Counted from the stretch's first letter, positions 28,575 through 38,124 are shown. The stretch is DNA of 64,000 nucleotides from Hyphomicrobiales bacterium (GCA_900471925.1 UCGV01000036.1:85921-149920); one strand, 5' to 3'. Notes: generated by a model from the letters alone, not told the origin. A program made the numbers and translations.

Positions 28575-30068
28575 TTGACGACATTTGCTGAACTTGGTTT
28601 GAGCCCCAAAGTGCTCTCCGCTGTTACCGATGCGGGCTACACAATCCCCACCCCCATTCAGGCCGGGGCCATTCCCTTCGCGCTTGAACGCCGTGATATC
28701 TGCGGCATCGCGCAGACGGGCACCGGCAAGACGGCATCCTTCGTTCTTCCCATGCTGTCGCTTCTGGAAAAGGGCCGTGCCCGCGCCCGTATGCCGCGCA
28801 CGCTGATCCTGGAGCCGACCCGCGAACTGGCCGCTCAGGTTGCCGAAAACTTCGAAAAATACGGCAAGAACCACCGTCTCAACGTCGCCCTGCTGATCGG
28901 CGGCGTTTCCTTCGAGGATCAGGACCGCAAGCTGGAGCGCGGCGCAGATGTTCTGATCTGCACCCCCGGCCGTCTTCTCGACCATTTCGAGCGTGGCAAG
29001 CTGCTGATGAGCGGCGTCGAAATCCTCGTCATCGACGAAGCCGACCGTATGCTGGACATGGGCTTCATTCCCGATATCGAGCGTATCGCCAAGCTGATCC
29101 CCTTCACCCGCCAGACCCTGTTCTTCTCGGCCACCATGCCGCCGGAAATCCAGAAGCTTGCGGATCGCTTCCTGCAGAACCCCGAGCGTATCGAGGTTGC
29201 CAAGCCCGCTTCGGCTTCCAAGACCATCACGCAGCGTTTCGTTGCCTCGCATGGCAAGGATTATGAGAAGCGCGCCGTTCTGCGCGATCTCATCAACGCT
29301 CAGGACGATCTCAAGAACGCGATCATCTTCTGCAACCGCAAGAAGGATGTCGCCGATCTCTTCCGTTCGCTGGAGCGTCACGGCTTCTCCGTCGGCGCCC
29401 TGCATGGCGACATGGATCAGCGCTCGCGCATGGCCATGCTTGCCAACTTCAAGGACGGCAATATCAAGCTGCTCGTTGCCTCCGACGTCGCCGCCCGCGG
29501 CCTCGATATTCCCGATGTCAGCCACGTCTTCAATTTCGACGTGCCGATCCACTCGGAAGACTACGTTCACCGTATCGGCCGTACCGGCCGTGCCGGCCGC
29601 TCCGGCGCGTCCTTCACCATCGTCACCCGTCATGACCAGAAACATGCGGATGCCATCGAAAAGCTGATCGGCGAAAAGGTCGAGTGGCTGAATGGCGATC
29701 TCTCCGCCCTGCCGCCAGCCGAGGAAAGCCGCGACAGCGAGCGTTCTCCGCGCCGTGGCAAGGGCCGTGAGCGGGATAAGGATCGTGGCCGGGAACGCCG
29801 GTCTTCGAGTCATAAATCTGATATCAACTCCGAAGATAATGGCGTTGAAGTCGTGGCAGCAGCACCAGTAAAGGCCGAAATCGTGAAAAACGAGCGCAAA
29901 GCAGAACAGAAGCCGCAGAACAACGCGCGCGGCGGACGGCCTTATCCGGCAAACGACGACAGCCGTGACCGCCGCCGCCATCGCGACCATGATGACGGCC
30001 CGACGCCTGTCGGTTTCGGCGACGACATCCCAGCTTTCATGCTGATCGCTGCCAACGCCAAGGTCTGA
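28575..30068 (+). CDS. DEAD-box ATP-dependent RNA helicase
   Basis: A helicase of about 497 residues (RhlE-type). All motifs are present: the Q motif (TIPTPIQAGAIP), Walker A AQTGTGKT, PTRELA, VIDEADRMLD, the SAT motif, and HRIGRTGRAGR. The C-terminus is a long low-complexity basic tail rich in Arg and Lys (from about residue 400), typical for RNA binding. The chosen start is a TTG (TTFAELGLS, as homologues); the frame also stays open from GTG 28458, so the start is uncertain. Confidence 0.93.
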   Translation: MTTFAELGLSPKVLSAVTDAGYTIPTPIQAGAIPFALERRDICGIAQTGTGKTASFVLPMLSLLEKGRARARMPRTLILEPTRELAAQVAENFEKYGKNHRLNVALLIGGVSFEDQDRKLERGADVLICTPGRLLDHFERGKLLMSGVEILVIDEADRMLDMGFIPDIERIAKLIPFTRQTLFFSATMPPEIQKLADRFLQNPERIEVAKPASASKTITQRFVASHGKDYEKRAVLRDLINAQDDLKNAIIFCNRKKDVADLFRSLERHGFSVGALHGDMDQRSRMAMLANFKDGNIKLLVASDVAARGLDIPDVSHVFNFDVPIHSEDYVHRIGRTGRAGRSGASFTIVTRHDQKHADAIEKLIGEKVEWLNGDLSALPPAEESRDSERSPRRGKGRERDKDRGRERRSSSHKSDINSEDNGVEVVAAAPVKAEIVKNERKAEQKPQNNARGGRPYPANDDSRDRRRHRDHDDGPTPVGFGDDIPAFMLIAANAKV

Positions 30069-30075
30069 TCGTCCA

Positions 30076-30498
30076 ATGGGCAAGCCCGGTATTGATTTCC
30101 CGGGCTTCGGCGTAGGCCTGGTGATCTTGCGCGACGGCAAGATCCTTCTCTACAAGCGCATGCGTCCGCCTGAAGCCGGCTATTGGAATATCGTCGGCGG
30201 CAAGGTCGATCATATGGAGCCGGCTGAAGAGGCCGCGCGCCGCGAGGCGGAAGAAGAAACCGGCCTTGAAATCGGTCATATCGAGCGGATCGGCCTCACC
30301 GAGCAGATCATCGCTGCCGACCGCCAGCATTGGATTTCCCTGCTCTACATAGCCCGCGACGTCACCGGCGAGCCGCAGCTCACTGAACCTGACAAGCTTT
30401 CCGATTTCGGCTGGTTCGGCCTTGCCGATCTGCCGGAGCCATTGTCTGCTTTTACGAAAGCGGCAATCGCATCTCTTTCGGCCGGCGAATTGCGCTGA
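30076..30498 (+). CDS. Nudix hydrolase
   Basis: A 140-residue Nudix hydrolase. The Nudix box is complete: GGKVDHMEPAEEAARREAEE followed by ETGL, with the metal-binding Glu residues. The FGVGLVILRDGKILLYKRM N-terminus matches MutT-like enzymes that cleave modified NTPs or nucleotide sugars; substrate unknown. It starts eight bases after the helicase stop and likely shares its transcript; it converges on the TfoX-like gene with no gap. Confidence 0.9.
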   Translation: MGKPGIDFPGFGVGLVILRDGKILLYKRMRPPEAGYWNIVGGKVDHMEPAEEAARREAEEETGLEIGHIERIGLTEQIIAADRQHWISLLYIARDVTGEPQLTEPDKLSDFGWFGLADLPEPLSAFTKAAIASLSAGELR

Positions 30499-30816
30499 TC
30501 ATTCCGCGCGCAGCGCCGCCTCGTAGGCGAGCCGCACCCATCGCGCCATGACGTCAGGGTCGTCATAGGCTTCGTCGGGGATCGTCCAGTAGGGCATCTT
30601 TACCGGCGTGCCCTTCTTGCCGTCGTAGGACCATTGGCTGGACCCGGCTGCGGCAAATTCAGGCGCACTCGTCTCATCCGCCTTCAGCAGGATTTCGTCG
30701 CTCACTTCGAGCGCCAGGATTCTGCCGAGATGATAGATGCCCTTGCCGCCGAACATGCGCTTGATGGTGACGGGTCCAAGCGACTGAAACATTTCCTCGA
30801 TGCCGGCATTGTCCAT
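30499..30816 (-). CDS. TfoX/Sxy N-terminal domain protein
   Basis: A 105-residue protein made of the TfoX N-terminal domain alone. RMFGGKGIYHLGRILALEVSD and MPYWTIPDEAYDD are recognisable family blocks. Gamma-proteobacterial TfoX controls competence, but the single-domain rhizobial proteins have no established function. It reads toward the Nudix gene and follows the flavin-reductase-like gene by 29 bases without clear coupling. Confidence 0.85.
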   Translation of the reverse strand: MDNAGIEEMFQSLGPVTIKRMFGGKGIYHLGRILALEVSDEILLKADETSAPEFAAAGSSQWSYDGKKGTPVKMPYWTIPDEAYDDPDVMARWVRLAYEAALRAE

Positions 30817-30845
30817 GGCCCGCCCCCTTCTGCGCTCAGCCCGAC

Positions 30846-31340
30846 CTATACCGAATGATAGCCGCGGTTCAGATAGAGCAGCGCCGGATGGATCTCGGTA
30901 AAACGGACGGCTGCGACCTCGCCGAAGACGACATTATGTGTCGGCATTTCCTTGATATCGGTCACCCGGCAGTCGAACACCGCAAGCGCGTCGGCAAGCA
31001 CCGGTGCGCCCGTTGCCAGCGTCTCGAAGCGGGCGCTTGAGAAGCGCTCGTCATTTTCCAGATGCGTGCGGCCCGAAAACGCGTCGGCGACACCCTGATG
31101 GTGGGCGCCGAGGCAATTCAGCGCGAAGATGCCGCTGCGCCAGAAGATCTCGTTCTTCACGTTGGTATTGTTGAGGCAGACGAGAACTGAAGCCGGATTG
31201 TCTGATACCGAGCAGGCAGCGGTGATCGTGACGCCGCGCCGCGTCTCGCCAAGCGCTGTCGTCACAAGCTGCACATGGCCGGCGTAACGGCTCATGGCAT
31301 CGCGATAGAGGCCGGGATCGATATGCTGCCTGTTCAACAC
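30846..31340 (-). CDS. flavin reductase-like domain protein
   Basis: A 164-residue FMN-binding protein of the flavin reductase-like family. Diagnostic pieces are VQLVTTALGETRRGVTITAA near the N-terminus, the PASVLVCLNN strand and the ALNCLGAHHQGVADAFSG segment. It may be the reductase partner of a monooxygenase or a stand-alone FMN reductase. Start is a GTG at 31340 preceded by GGAGAAG; the open frame beyond is promoter DNA shared with the divergent substrate-binding gene. Confidence 0.82.
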   Translation of the reverse strand: MLNRQHIDPGLYRDAMSRYAGHVQLVTTALGETRRGVTITAACSVSDNPASVLVCLNNTNVKNEIFWRSGIFALNCLGAHHQGVADAFSGRTHLENDERFSSARFETLATGAPVLADALAVFDCRVTDIKEMPTHNVVFGEVAAVRFTEIHPALLYLNRGYHSV

Positions 31341-31512
31341 CTGCTTCTCCGCGTGGAATGTCTTATTTTTGTTATTTCTCCAATATGGCGGGCATCGGTT
31401 ACGTTTTCTACAATAGCCCCCGTTAAAAGCTGCAGAACACAGTTGTTTTTCTTTGACGATTGCCGTCGTGCGGATAAAAGGGCATGGACAAGACGAGAGA
31501 TCTGCACCTTTC

Positions 31513-32595
31513 ATGATGAGCCTGCGTGTCATAGCCGCCCTTCTGTCGCTCCTGGCGATGACGGCCGAAAGCCGCGCGGCCGGCGTGACCATCGGCGTCG
31601 TGGCGCCTCAGGACGGCACCTTTGCCTCGCTCGGCGCCCAGATTCGTGCCGGCGCGCTTTTCGAGATCGGGCAAGCCGGCGACACGATCGTTCCGATCGG
31701 CGAGACCTGCCAGGACAATAGCGGCCAGGCGATCGCCGACGCGCTGATTGCCGCCAAGGTTCAGATCGCCATCGGCTTCCTCTGCAGTGAAACGCTGGAA
31801 GGCGCGCTGCCGAAGCTCAAGGATGCCAATATCCCCGCCATTACCGTATCGGTGCGCTCGCGCATCCTGATGGAAGATGCGCTGAAGAACGGCTGGCCCC
31901 TCTTCCGCCTCGGTCCGCAGGACAGCGATGAGGCAGCCAAGATCATCCAGGTCATCCTGCAGCAATGGGCGGCGTCTCCGATCGCTCTCATCGAGGATGG
32001 CACGATCCACGGCCGCGAACTGACGGAAGCCGTGCGCAATGCGCTGGAGGAAAACGGCCTGAAGGCGGTCTTCACCGACACATACAGGCCGGGACAGGAA
32101 CAGCAGATCGGTCTCGTGCGCCGCCTGAAACGGGCCGGCGCCACCAAGGTCTTCATCGGCGGCGACAGGAGCGATGTCGCCATCATCGCGCGCGACGCCA
32201 AGGCTGAAAACATCCCGCTCGATATTCTGAGTGGTGACGCCATGCGGGCAGCGAACCAGCCGCTGGCACTGGCCGATGGCGTGCGCGCCGTCGCGATTCC
32301 GGAATACGCGCTTCTGCCGGAGGCAGATACAGCCGTCCACGCGCTGCGGGTGGCAGGTGTCGAGCCAGAAGGTTATGTCCTGCCTGCGGCAGCCGCGGCA
32401 TTCATTGCCCATCAGGCCGTGCAGGCAGCTGTGGCCGAAGGCAAGCCGGTGACCGACAAGCTGATCGAAACGGAATTCAGCACGCCCATAGGCTCGGTCA
32501 CCTTCACGCCGGCCCATGAATTGTCGCAAAATCCCTATCGTCTCCTCGAATGGCGCGGCGACGCTTTCGCCCCGGCCACCGATGGGACGGACTGA
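31513..32595 (+). CDS. periplasmic ABC transporter substrate-binding protein (branched-chain amino acid type)
   Basis: A 360-residue type I periplasmic binding protein (LivJ-like). The first 22 residues form a signal peptide ending around SRAA, followed by VTIGVVAPQDGTFASLGAQI, the usual first strand. No permease or ATPase genes are next to it, so it is an orphan receptor or works with a distant transporter. ATGs at 31513 and 31516 are adjacent; the first is used. Confidence 0.87.
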   Translation: MMSLRVIAALLSLLAMTAESRAAGVTIGVVAPQDGTFASLGAQIRAGALFEIGQAGDTIVPIGETCQDNSGQAIADALIAAKVQIAIGFLCSETLEGALPKLKDANIPAITVSVRSRILMEDALKNGWPLFRLGPQDSDEAAKIIQVILQQWAASPIALIEDGTIHGRELTEAVRNALEENGLKAVFTDTYRPGQEQQIGLVRRLKRAGATKVFIGGDRSDVAIIARDAKAENIPLDILSGDAMRAANQPLALADGVRAVAIPEYALLPEADTAVHALRVAGVEPEGYVLPAAAAAFIAHQAVQAAVAEGKPVTDKLIETEFSTPIGSVTFTPAHELSQNPYRLLEWRGDAFAPATDGTD

Positions 32596-32645
32596 CCTGT
32601 AGAATTCGCCGCACGGCAGCTTGCCGCTGAGATGGAGACGAGACC

Positions 32646-33323
32646 ATGACGACACTGCCTATCCGCATCGCCCCATCGATCCTGGCGGCAGATTTCGCCA
32701 AGCTCGGCGAGGAAGTGCGTAATGTCACGGCCGCCGGTGCCGACTGGATCCATCTCGATGTCATGGACGGGCATTTCGTGCCGAACATCTCTTTCGGCCC
32801 CGACGTCATCAAGTCTCTGCGCTCCTATACGGATGCGACCTTTGACTGCCATCTGATGATCTCGCCGGCCGATCCCTATCTGGAAGCCTTCGCCAAGGCT
32901 GGTTGCGATCGTATCACCGTCCATGCCGAGGCCGGCCCGCATCTGCACCGCTCGCTGCAGACCATCCGTCACCTTGGCAAGAAGGTTGGTGTCACCCTCA
33001 ATCCGGCAACGCCGCTCTCGGTCGTCGAGAACGTGCTTGACGATGTCGACCTCATTCTCATTATGTCCGTCAACCCCGGTTTCGGCGGCCAGAAATTCAT
33101 TCCGGCAATGGCAGACAAGATCGCAGCGGCAAAGTCACTGATCGGTGACCGTCCGATCGAACTTGAGGTGGACGGCGGCGTGACGGTTGAAACCGCGCCC
33201 ACCGTGGCAAAGGCCGGCGGCAATGTTCTCGTCGCCGGGTCGGCAATTTTCAAGGGCGGCTCGGTCGAGGCCTATCGCAACGCGATATCAGCCCTTCGCA
33301 ACGCTGCTGAGGGAGCTCGCTGA
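32646..33323 (+). CDS. rpe: ribulose-phosphate 3-epimerase
   Basis: A 225-residue TIM-barrel enzyme interconverting ribulose-5-P and xylulose-5-P. Signatures include IAPSILAADFAKLGEEV, the HLDVMDGHFVPN metal site, MSVNPGFGGQKFI and EVDGGV. In frame and full length. Its stop codon shares one base with the ATG of the DUF2259 gene, so the two are translationally coupled. Confidence 0.97.
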   Translation: MTTLPIRIAPSILAADFAKLGEEVRNVTAAGADWIHLDVMDGHFVPNISFGPDVIKSLRSYTDATFDCHLMISPADPYLEAFAKAGCDRITVHAEAGPHLHRSLQTIRHLGKKVGVTLNPATPLSVVENVLDDVDLILIMSVNPGFGGQKFIPAMADKIAAAKSLIGDRPIELEVDGGVTVETAPTVAKAGGNVLVAGSAIFKGGSVEAYRNAISALRNAAEGAR

Positions 33324-34054
33324 TGACGAAGCGTATCTTCATGGGCGGTCTTGTCGCCGCCCTGCTGACCGGCATGACGGCCACCGCCTCCGCCGGCGAT
33401 ATCGCCAATATGCAGCCCGTCGGCTTTTCCGCCGATGGCAAGGTCTTCGCCTTTCAGGAATTCGGCATGAAGGATGGCAAGGTGCCCTATTCGGACACCT
33501 ATTTCATCGACACCGAGACGGGGGCAAACCTCGAAGGCACGCCCTTCCATCTGGAATTGACGGACAAGGATGCCGATCTTTCCAAGGCCCGCCGCCAGAA
33601 CCTGACGGCCGCCCGCAAGCAGATGGACCAGTATGACCTTCTGACCAATCCGGGCCTGATCGCCGCCTTCAACCCGCCGACCGAACTCGGCTCGCCGATG
33701 AAGACCATCCGCTATACGGCGCTGGCCAACGACGGCCCTCCGCGCGGCGCCTATACGTTGCGGCTCGGCGATGCGCCGGTCCCGACACCCGACGCCTGCA
33801 AGGGCGTGAGCAACCATGTCGTCGGTTTCTCGCTACAGCTGATCGAAAAGGAAGGTGCGCCGAACCGCCAGGTCGTGCATGAGGACAAGACGATCCCGGC
33901 CGATCGCGGCTGCCCCGTCGAATATCGCATGGGTGGCGCTCTGGTCTATCAGCCGGAATCCGGAAATCCCGTCCATATCGCTCTCATCCTGGCACTGAGC
34001 GCTGCTCCAGACGGGCGCGACGGTCGCTGGATCGCCATTCCGGTTCACCCCTGA
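33323..34054 (+). CDS. DUF2259 secreted protein
   Basis: A 243-residue exported protein of the DUF2259 family (predicted secreted, unknown function). Residues 1-24 are a signal peptide ending TASAG. Two Cys residues (in PDACKGV and DRGCPVEY) may form a disulfide. It is coupled to rpe upstream and precedes the membrane gene by two bases, then purB, giving a four-gene operon. Confidence 0.88.
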   Translation: MTKRIFMGGLVAALLTGMTATASAGDIANMQPVGFSADGKVFAFQEFGMKDGKVPYSDTYFIDTETGANLEGTPFHLELTDKDADLSKARRQNLTAARKQMDQYDLLTNPGLIAAFNPPTELGSPMKTIRYTALANDGPPRGAYTLRLGDAPVPTPDACKGVSNHVVGFSLQLIEKEGAPNRQVVHEDKTIPADRGCPVEYRMGGALVYQPESGNPVHIALILALSAAPDGRDGRWIAIPVHP

Positions 34055-34056
34055 GA

Positions 34057-34566
34057 ATGAACCGTCTGCGGGCGGCGTGGCCGTCCTTATCGGAGCTTTT
34101 CGTCGGCGCCCCGTTCTGGGGCGTCCAGATGCTGATATCGGCCATGTCGGGGCTCTATCTGCGCAATGGCATGGAAACCAGCCATACGCTTGATCTCGCC
34201 ATTCTCTATTTTGGCGGCGGCTTCCTTTCCTGGCCTTTCAATCTGATCGTCGGGCGATACTTCGCGCTTGGCCACCAGGTGGAAACCCGTTTTGCCGCCT
34301 TCTTTCTGGCGCTGACGATGGGCACGATCCTGATGACGGCCTTTCTCTTCGCCATGGATTACCGGATTTTCTATTCCCGCTGGCACGCGCCGTTCGGCTC
34401 CGTCATCTGGATGTTCCAGTTCGTATTTACGGGCGCCAGCGCCGTCTATCAGTTCCTCGTTCTCGGTCTCGGGCTGTTTTTGCCGCTCGGATTGGTCTGC
34501 CTTCTGGCAACGAGTCTGGCTCTTGCCAAACGCATGCCCAAACACGTGCCCAAACACGTGCGTTGA
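34057..34566 (+). CDS. integral membrane protein of unknown function
   Basis: A 169-residue protein with about four membrane helices (visible hydrophobic blocks near residues 17-33, 45-63, 78-98 and 112-150). I recognise no family. The C-terminal tail contains a perfect four-residue repeat, PKHVPKHVR, from a 12-base DNA duplication. It starts two bases after the DUF2259 stop and is followed by purB 63 bases on. Confidence 0.75.
   Translation: MNRLRAAWPSLSELFVGAPFWGVQMLISAMSGLYLRNGMETSHTLDLAILYFGGGFLSWPFNLIVGRYFALGHQVETRFAAFFLALTMGTILMTAFLFAMDYRIFYSRWHAPFGSVIWMFQFVFTGASAVYQFLVLGLGLFLPLGLVCLLATSLALAKRMPKHVPKHVR
34537..34560 (+). repeat. 12-base tandem duplication in coding sequence
   Basis: CCCAAACACGTG occurs twice head to tail at 34537-34548 and 34549-34560, adding a second PKHV to the C-terminus of the membrane protein. 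It is likely replication slippage and may vary in copy number between strains. Confidence 0.9.
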
Positions 34567-34628
34567 GATTGCCGGCCGTCTTTGCTACAGGGGCCGCAGC
34601 TACTGTCACGAAATGAAGGCGCTCGCCC

Positions 34629-35936
34629 ATGATCCCTCGTTATTCCCGGCCCGAGATGGTCGCCATCTGGTCTCCCGAAACCAAGTTCCGCATCTGGTTC
34701 GAGATCGAGGCCCATGCCTGTGATGCACTTGCAGACCTCGGCGTGATCCCGAAATCGGCGGCCGCCACGATATGGGAAAAAGGCGGCAAGGCGACCTTCG
34801 ACGTTGCCCGCATCGATGAAATCGAGGCCGTCACCAAGCATGACGTCATCGCCTTCCTCACCCATCTTGCCGAAATCGTCGGCCCCGACGCCCGCTTCGT
34901 GCATCAGGGCATGACCTCATCGGATGTGCTCGACACGACGCTGAATATCCAGCTCGTGCGTGCTGCCGACATCCTGCTCGCTGGCGTGGACCGGGTTCTG
35001 GCAGCCCTGAAGACCCGCGCCTTCGAGCACAAGGATACGATCCGCATCGGTCGCAGCCACGGCATCCATGCCGAGCCGACGACGATGGGCCTGACCTTCG
35101 CTCGCTTCTATGCCGAGATGAGCCGCAACCGCGCCCGCCTCGTGGCTGCCCGCGCTGAAATCGCCACCGGCGCCATTTCCGGCGCGGTCGGCACTTTCGC
35201 CAATATCGATCCCGTCGTCGAAGAGCATGTCTGCGCCGCCCTCGGCCTCGTTCCCGAGCCCGTTTCCACGCAGGTCATCCCGCGTGATCGTCACGCCATG
35301 TTCTTCGCGACACTCGGCGTCATCGGTTCGTCGATCGAAAACGTCGCGATCGAGATCCGCCACATGCAGCGCACGGAAGTGCTGGAAGCTGAAGAATTCT
35401 TCTCGCCGGGCCAGAAGGGCTCGTCGGCCATGCCGCACAAGCGCAACCCGGTCCTGACCGAAAACCTGACGGGCCTCGCCCGCCTCGTGCGCATGTCGGT
35501 CGTGCCGGCAATGGAGAACGTCGCTCTCTGGCACGAGCGCGACATCAGCCATTCGAGCGTCGAACGCGCCATCGGCCCGGATACGACCATCACCCTCGAC
35601 TTCGCGCTGAACCGTCTGGCCGGCGTCATCGAAAAGCTCGTGGTCTATCCCGAAAACATGATGAAGAACCTCGACAAGTTCCGCGGTCTCGTTCATTCGC
35701 AGCGCGTCCTGCTCGCACTCACGCAGGCCGGCACCTCGCGTGAGGATGCCTATCGCCTCGTGCAGCGCAACGCCATGAAGGTCTGGGAACACGGTGCGGA
35801 TTTTCTGGAGGAACTGCTTGGCGACGCCGAAGTGCGTGCAGCGCTTTCGGAAGAGGAGATCCGGGAGAAATTCGACCTTGGCTACCACACCAAGCATGTC
35901 GACACGATCTTCCGCCGCGTTTTCGGCGAAGCCTGA
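34629..35936 (+). CDS. purB: adenylosuccinate lyase
   Basis: A 435-residue fumarase/aspartase-superfamily enzyme acting twice in purine synthesis (SAICAR to AICAR, and adenylosuccinate to AMP). The signature loop SSAMPHKRNP is present, with catalytic Ser, and GRSHGIHAEPTTMG carries catalytic His. Length is normal. It is the end of the rpe-DUF2259-membrane-purB group and is followed by a terminator at 35959-35982. Confidence 0.98.
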   Translation: MIPRYSRPEMVAIWSPETKFRIWFEIEAHACDALADLGVIPKSAAATIWEKGGKATFDVARIDEIEAVTKHDVIAFLTHLAEIVGPDARFVHQGMTSSDVLDTTLNIQLVRAADILLAGVDRVLAALKTRAFEHKDTIRIGRSHGIHAEPTTMGLTFARFYAEMSRNRARLVAARAEIATGAISGAVGTFANIDPVVEEHVCAALGLVPEPVSTQVIPRDRHAMFFATLGVIGSSIENVAIEIRHMQRTEVLEAEEFFSPGQKGSSAMPHKRNPVLTENLTGLARLVRMSVVPAMENVALWHERDISHSSVERAIGPDTTITLDFALNRLAGVIEKLVVYPENMMKNLDKFRGLVHSQRVLLALTQAGTSREDAYRLVQRNAMKVWEHGADFLEELLGDAEVRAALSEEEIREKFDLGYHTKHVDTIFRRVFGEA

Positions 35937-35958
35937 TCGATCGAACATATGTTGTGAG

Positions 35959-35982
35959 ACGGCGCCCGCGAGGCGCCGTTTT
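35959..35982 (+). terminator. purB terminator
   Basis: ACGGCGCC and GGCGCCGT (35959-35966, 35972-35979) pair around CGCGA and run into TTTTC. It lies between convergent purB and the iron-permease-like gene. Confidence 0.85.
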
Positions 35983-36443
35983 CATTTCCGCTTGCGCGTT
36001 GCTGCTGCGGCCGGGGCTCTGCGCTTCTTCGCCTCGGGTTTCGGCTTCGGTGCATCCGAAGCTTCTGTCCGCTGCGTCTCCCGCACGCCCTTGGCGGCCT
36101 TGGCGACCAGCCGGTCGAGATGTTCGAGGTCTTCCTCGTCGAGATTCTCGATGCCGATGAAGCGGTTTTCGGCATGGCTGGTGAGGATGATCTCGTCGAG
36201 CTTGGCCTGAATGGCGCGCGTATCGCGTGTCTGCGCATTCTGCAGCACGAAGACCATCAGGAAGGTAATGATCGTCGTACCGGTATTGATGACCAGCTGC
36301 CAGGTCTCGGAATAGTCGAAGATCGGTCCGGTGGCGGCCCAGATGATGACGCTGACGAGCGCTAGTACGAAGATAACAGGCTTGCCTGCCCACTCCGAAA
36401 CCTTGGTTGCGAAGCGGGCAAACACATGTCTCATCGTCGCCAT
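35982..36443 (-). CDS. low-affinity iron permease family protein
   Basis: A 153-residue protein of the low-affinity iron permease family (PF04120 type): two membrane helices (about residues 22-42 and 50-68) and the conserved ITFLMVFVLQNAQTRDTRAIQ segment. The C-terminal 40 residues are an Ala/Lys/Arg-rich tail. The family name comes from yeast Fet4-like proteins; in bacteria an iron role is not proven. It ends in the purB terminator. Confidence 0.82.
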   Translation of the reverse strand: MATMRHVFARFATKVSEWAGKPVIFVLALVSVIIWAATGPIFDYSETWQLVINTGTTIITFLMVFVLQNAQTRDTRAIQAKLDEIILTSHAENRFIGIENLDEEDLEHLDRLVAKAAKGVRETQRTEASDAPKPKPEAKKRRAPAAAATRKRK

Positions 36444-36498
36444 GCATATCCTCCCCGAAGCTGGCGCTCTCTAAACGTCGGAGAGGATCGCCGGTTCC

Positions 36499-37299
36499 TT
36501 ATTCAGCAGGCGCAATCAGCTTGCGGTAGAGATGCCAGGTCGCATGGCCGAGGATCGGGATGACGAGTGCGAGGCCCGCAAAGACCGGGATCGTGCCGAT
36601 AACGAGCAATGCTGCAACGATCAGGCCCCAGGTCAGCACAGGCACCGGATTGGTGAAGGTCGCCCGGATCGAGGCGCTCATCGCTGCCACCGCCCCGCAA
36701 TCCCTGTCGAGCAGCATCGGGAAGGTCACGACAGTAATCGCGAGAACCACGAGCGCAAAGCCGAGACCGACCAGATTGCCCCAGAGGATCAGCTGCATGC
36801 CCTCGGGCGTGCCGAAGACCTGCTGCATGAACAGCGACATGGAGCGCGGGAAGACTTCGCCGAGAAGGTTCGTATAGATCGTCTGCGCCGTCACCAGCCA
36901 GACGACGAAGGTCGCAAACAGAAGCAGGCCGACGGCGATGATCGATGGCAGCGCCGGCGAGCGGCGCACATTGAGCGCATGATGCCAGGATGTGTCGAGC
37001 CCGGCTTCGCGCCGGCGGCTGATTTCATAAAGGCCGATCGCGGCTATCGGGCCGATCAGCACGAAACCCGACATCAGCGGAAAGACCATCGGTGCCAGGT
37101 TGGCGCCCGAGGTCAGCATCGTCAGGAAGATGCCGGCGATCGGATACATGAGACACAGGAAGACATAATGCGAAGGCTTCTCACGAAAATCCTCGAAACC
37201 GAGCCGTAGCGCGTCGAAGACATCGGCAATGCTGATGCGATTGATGACAGGCCGTGCGAAGCTTTCGCCAGCGCCCGTCATGACATGGAATGCCGTCAT
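36499..37299 (-). CDS. DUF2189 multi-pass membrane protein
   Basis: A 266-residue inner-membrane protein with about six helices, a DUF2189 family member. IADVFDALRLGFEDFREKP before the first helix and GLYEISRRREAG after helix 2 are characteristic. Function is unknown. GAGGAG 12 bases upstream of ATG 37299 supports that start; the open frame to 37395 is unsupported. It precedes the iron-permease-like gene by 55 bases. Confidence 0.82.
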   Translation of the reverse strand: MTAFHVMTGAGESFARPVINRISIADVFDALRLGFEDFREKPSHYVFLCLMYPIAGIFLTMLTSGANLAPMVFPLMSGFVLIGPIAAIGLYEISRRREAGLDTSWHHALNVRRSPALPSIIAVGLLLFATFVVWLVTAQTIYTNLLGEVFPRSMSLFMQQVFGTPEGMQLILWGNLVGLGFALVVLAITVVTFPMLLDRDCGAVAAMSASIRATFTNPVPVLTWGLIVAALLVIGTIPVFAGLALVIPILGHATWHLYRKLIAPAE

Positions 37300-37460
37300 G
37301 GCTTTCTCCTCCTCAGCCAAGATGAGCCGGAGGCGCAGGTGACGGCGATGACAGGCCGACACGAGAACGCAACCGGCAGACCGACACAATAGCAAATTTC
37401 TGACGCCAAGTCGCTCTCTCCCTTGACATATCGGTCAAGCTTTCTCACATCGGCGGCACT

Positions 37461-38015
37461 ATGAAAGCGTCAGAAGCAGATATTCTCATCGTCCCCGGCT
37501 ATACCAATTCCGGGCCGGACCATTGGCAGACCCGTTGGGAGGCCAAGCTCTCCACCGCGCGCCGCGTCGAACAGGCCGAGTGGTCGAAGCCCGTGCGCGA
37601 CGACTGGATCGCCCGTATCGCCGAGGAGGTGAACGCCTCCACGCGCCCTGTCGTGCTGGTCGCCCATTCGCTCGGCGTGCCCTCGGTCATCCACGCGATC
37701 CCGCTGTTCGAAAAGCGCGTCGCCGGCGCCTTCTTCGTGGCCCCGCCCGATGTCGCCAATCCGGACATCCGCCCGAAGCACCTGATGACCTTCGGCCCCT
37801 ACCCGCGCGATCCGCTGCCCTTCCCGTCGATCACGGTCGCCAGCCGCAACGATCCCTTCGGCACCTATGAACATGCCGACGAGATCGCCAACAGCTGGGG
37901 CTCCTTCCTCGTGGATGCCGGCGAATCCGGCCATATCAATGCCGATTCCGGCCATGGCCCCTGGCCTGAAGGCACGATGGTCTTTGCCCAGTTCCTGAGC
38001 CGCCTGCCCGGCTGA
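37461..38015 (+). CDS. RBBP9/YdeN family serine hydrolase
   Basis: A 184-residue small alpha/beta hydrolase of the RBBP9/YdeN (DUF1058-like) family. The start ILIVPGYTNSGPDHWQTRWE is diagnostic; the nucleophile Ser is in VAHSLGVP, the Asp in SRNDPFGTYE and the His in SGHINADSG. Substrate unknown. It stands alone between a divergent membrane-protein gene and the GGDEF/EAL gene. Confidence 0.9.
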   Translation: MKASEADILIVPGYTNSGPDHWQTRWEAKLSTARRVEQAEWSKPVRDDWIARIAEEVNASTRPVVLVAHSLGVPSVIHAIPLFEKRVAGAFFVAPPDVANPDIRPKHLMTFGPYPRDPLPFPSITVASRNDPFGTYEHADEIANSWGSFLVDAGESGHINADSGHGPWPEGTMVFAQFLSRLPG

Positions 38016-38124
38016 GAAACCGGAAAATCCGGTATTTCCAGTGGATTAAGTGATCGCTTTCTAAGCATTTCTTAATGTAAGACCCGCACACTGCGCTCAC
38101 GCCAGATAAGCGAGAGCGCGCCCA

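Noticed and set aside
28467..30140. Long minus-strand open frame antisense to the DEAD-box helicase
   Set aside because: The helicase motifs on the plus strand explain the region; the antisense frame is a compositional shadow.
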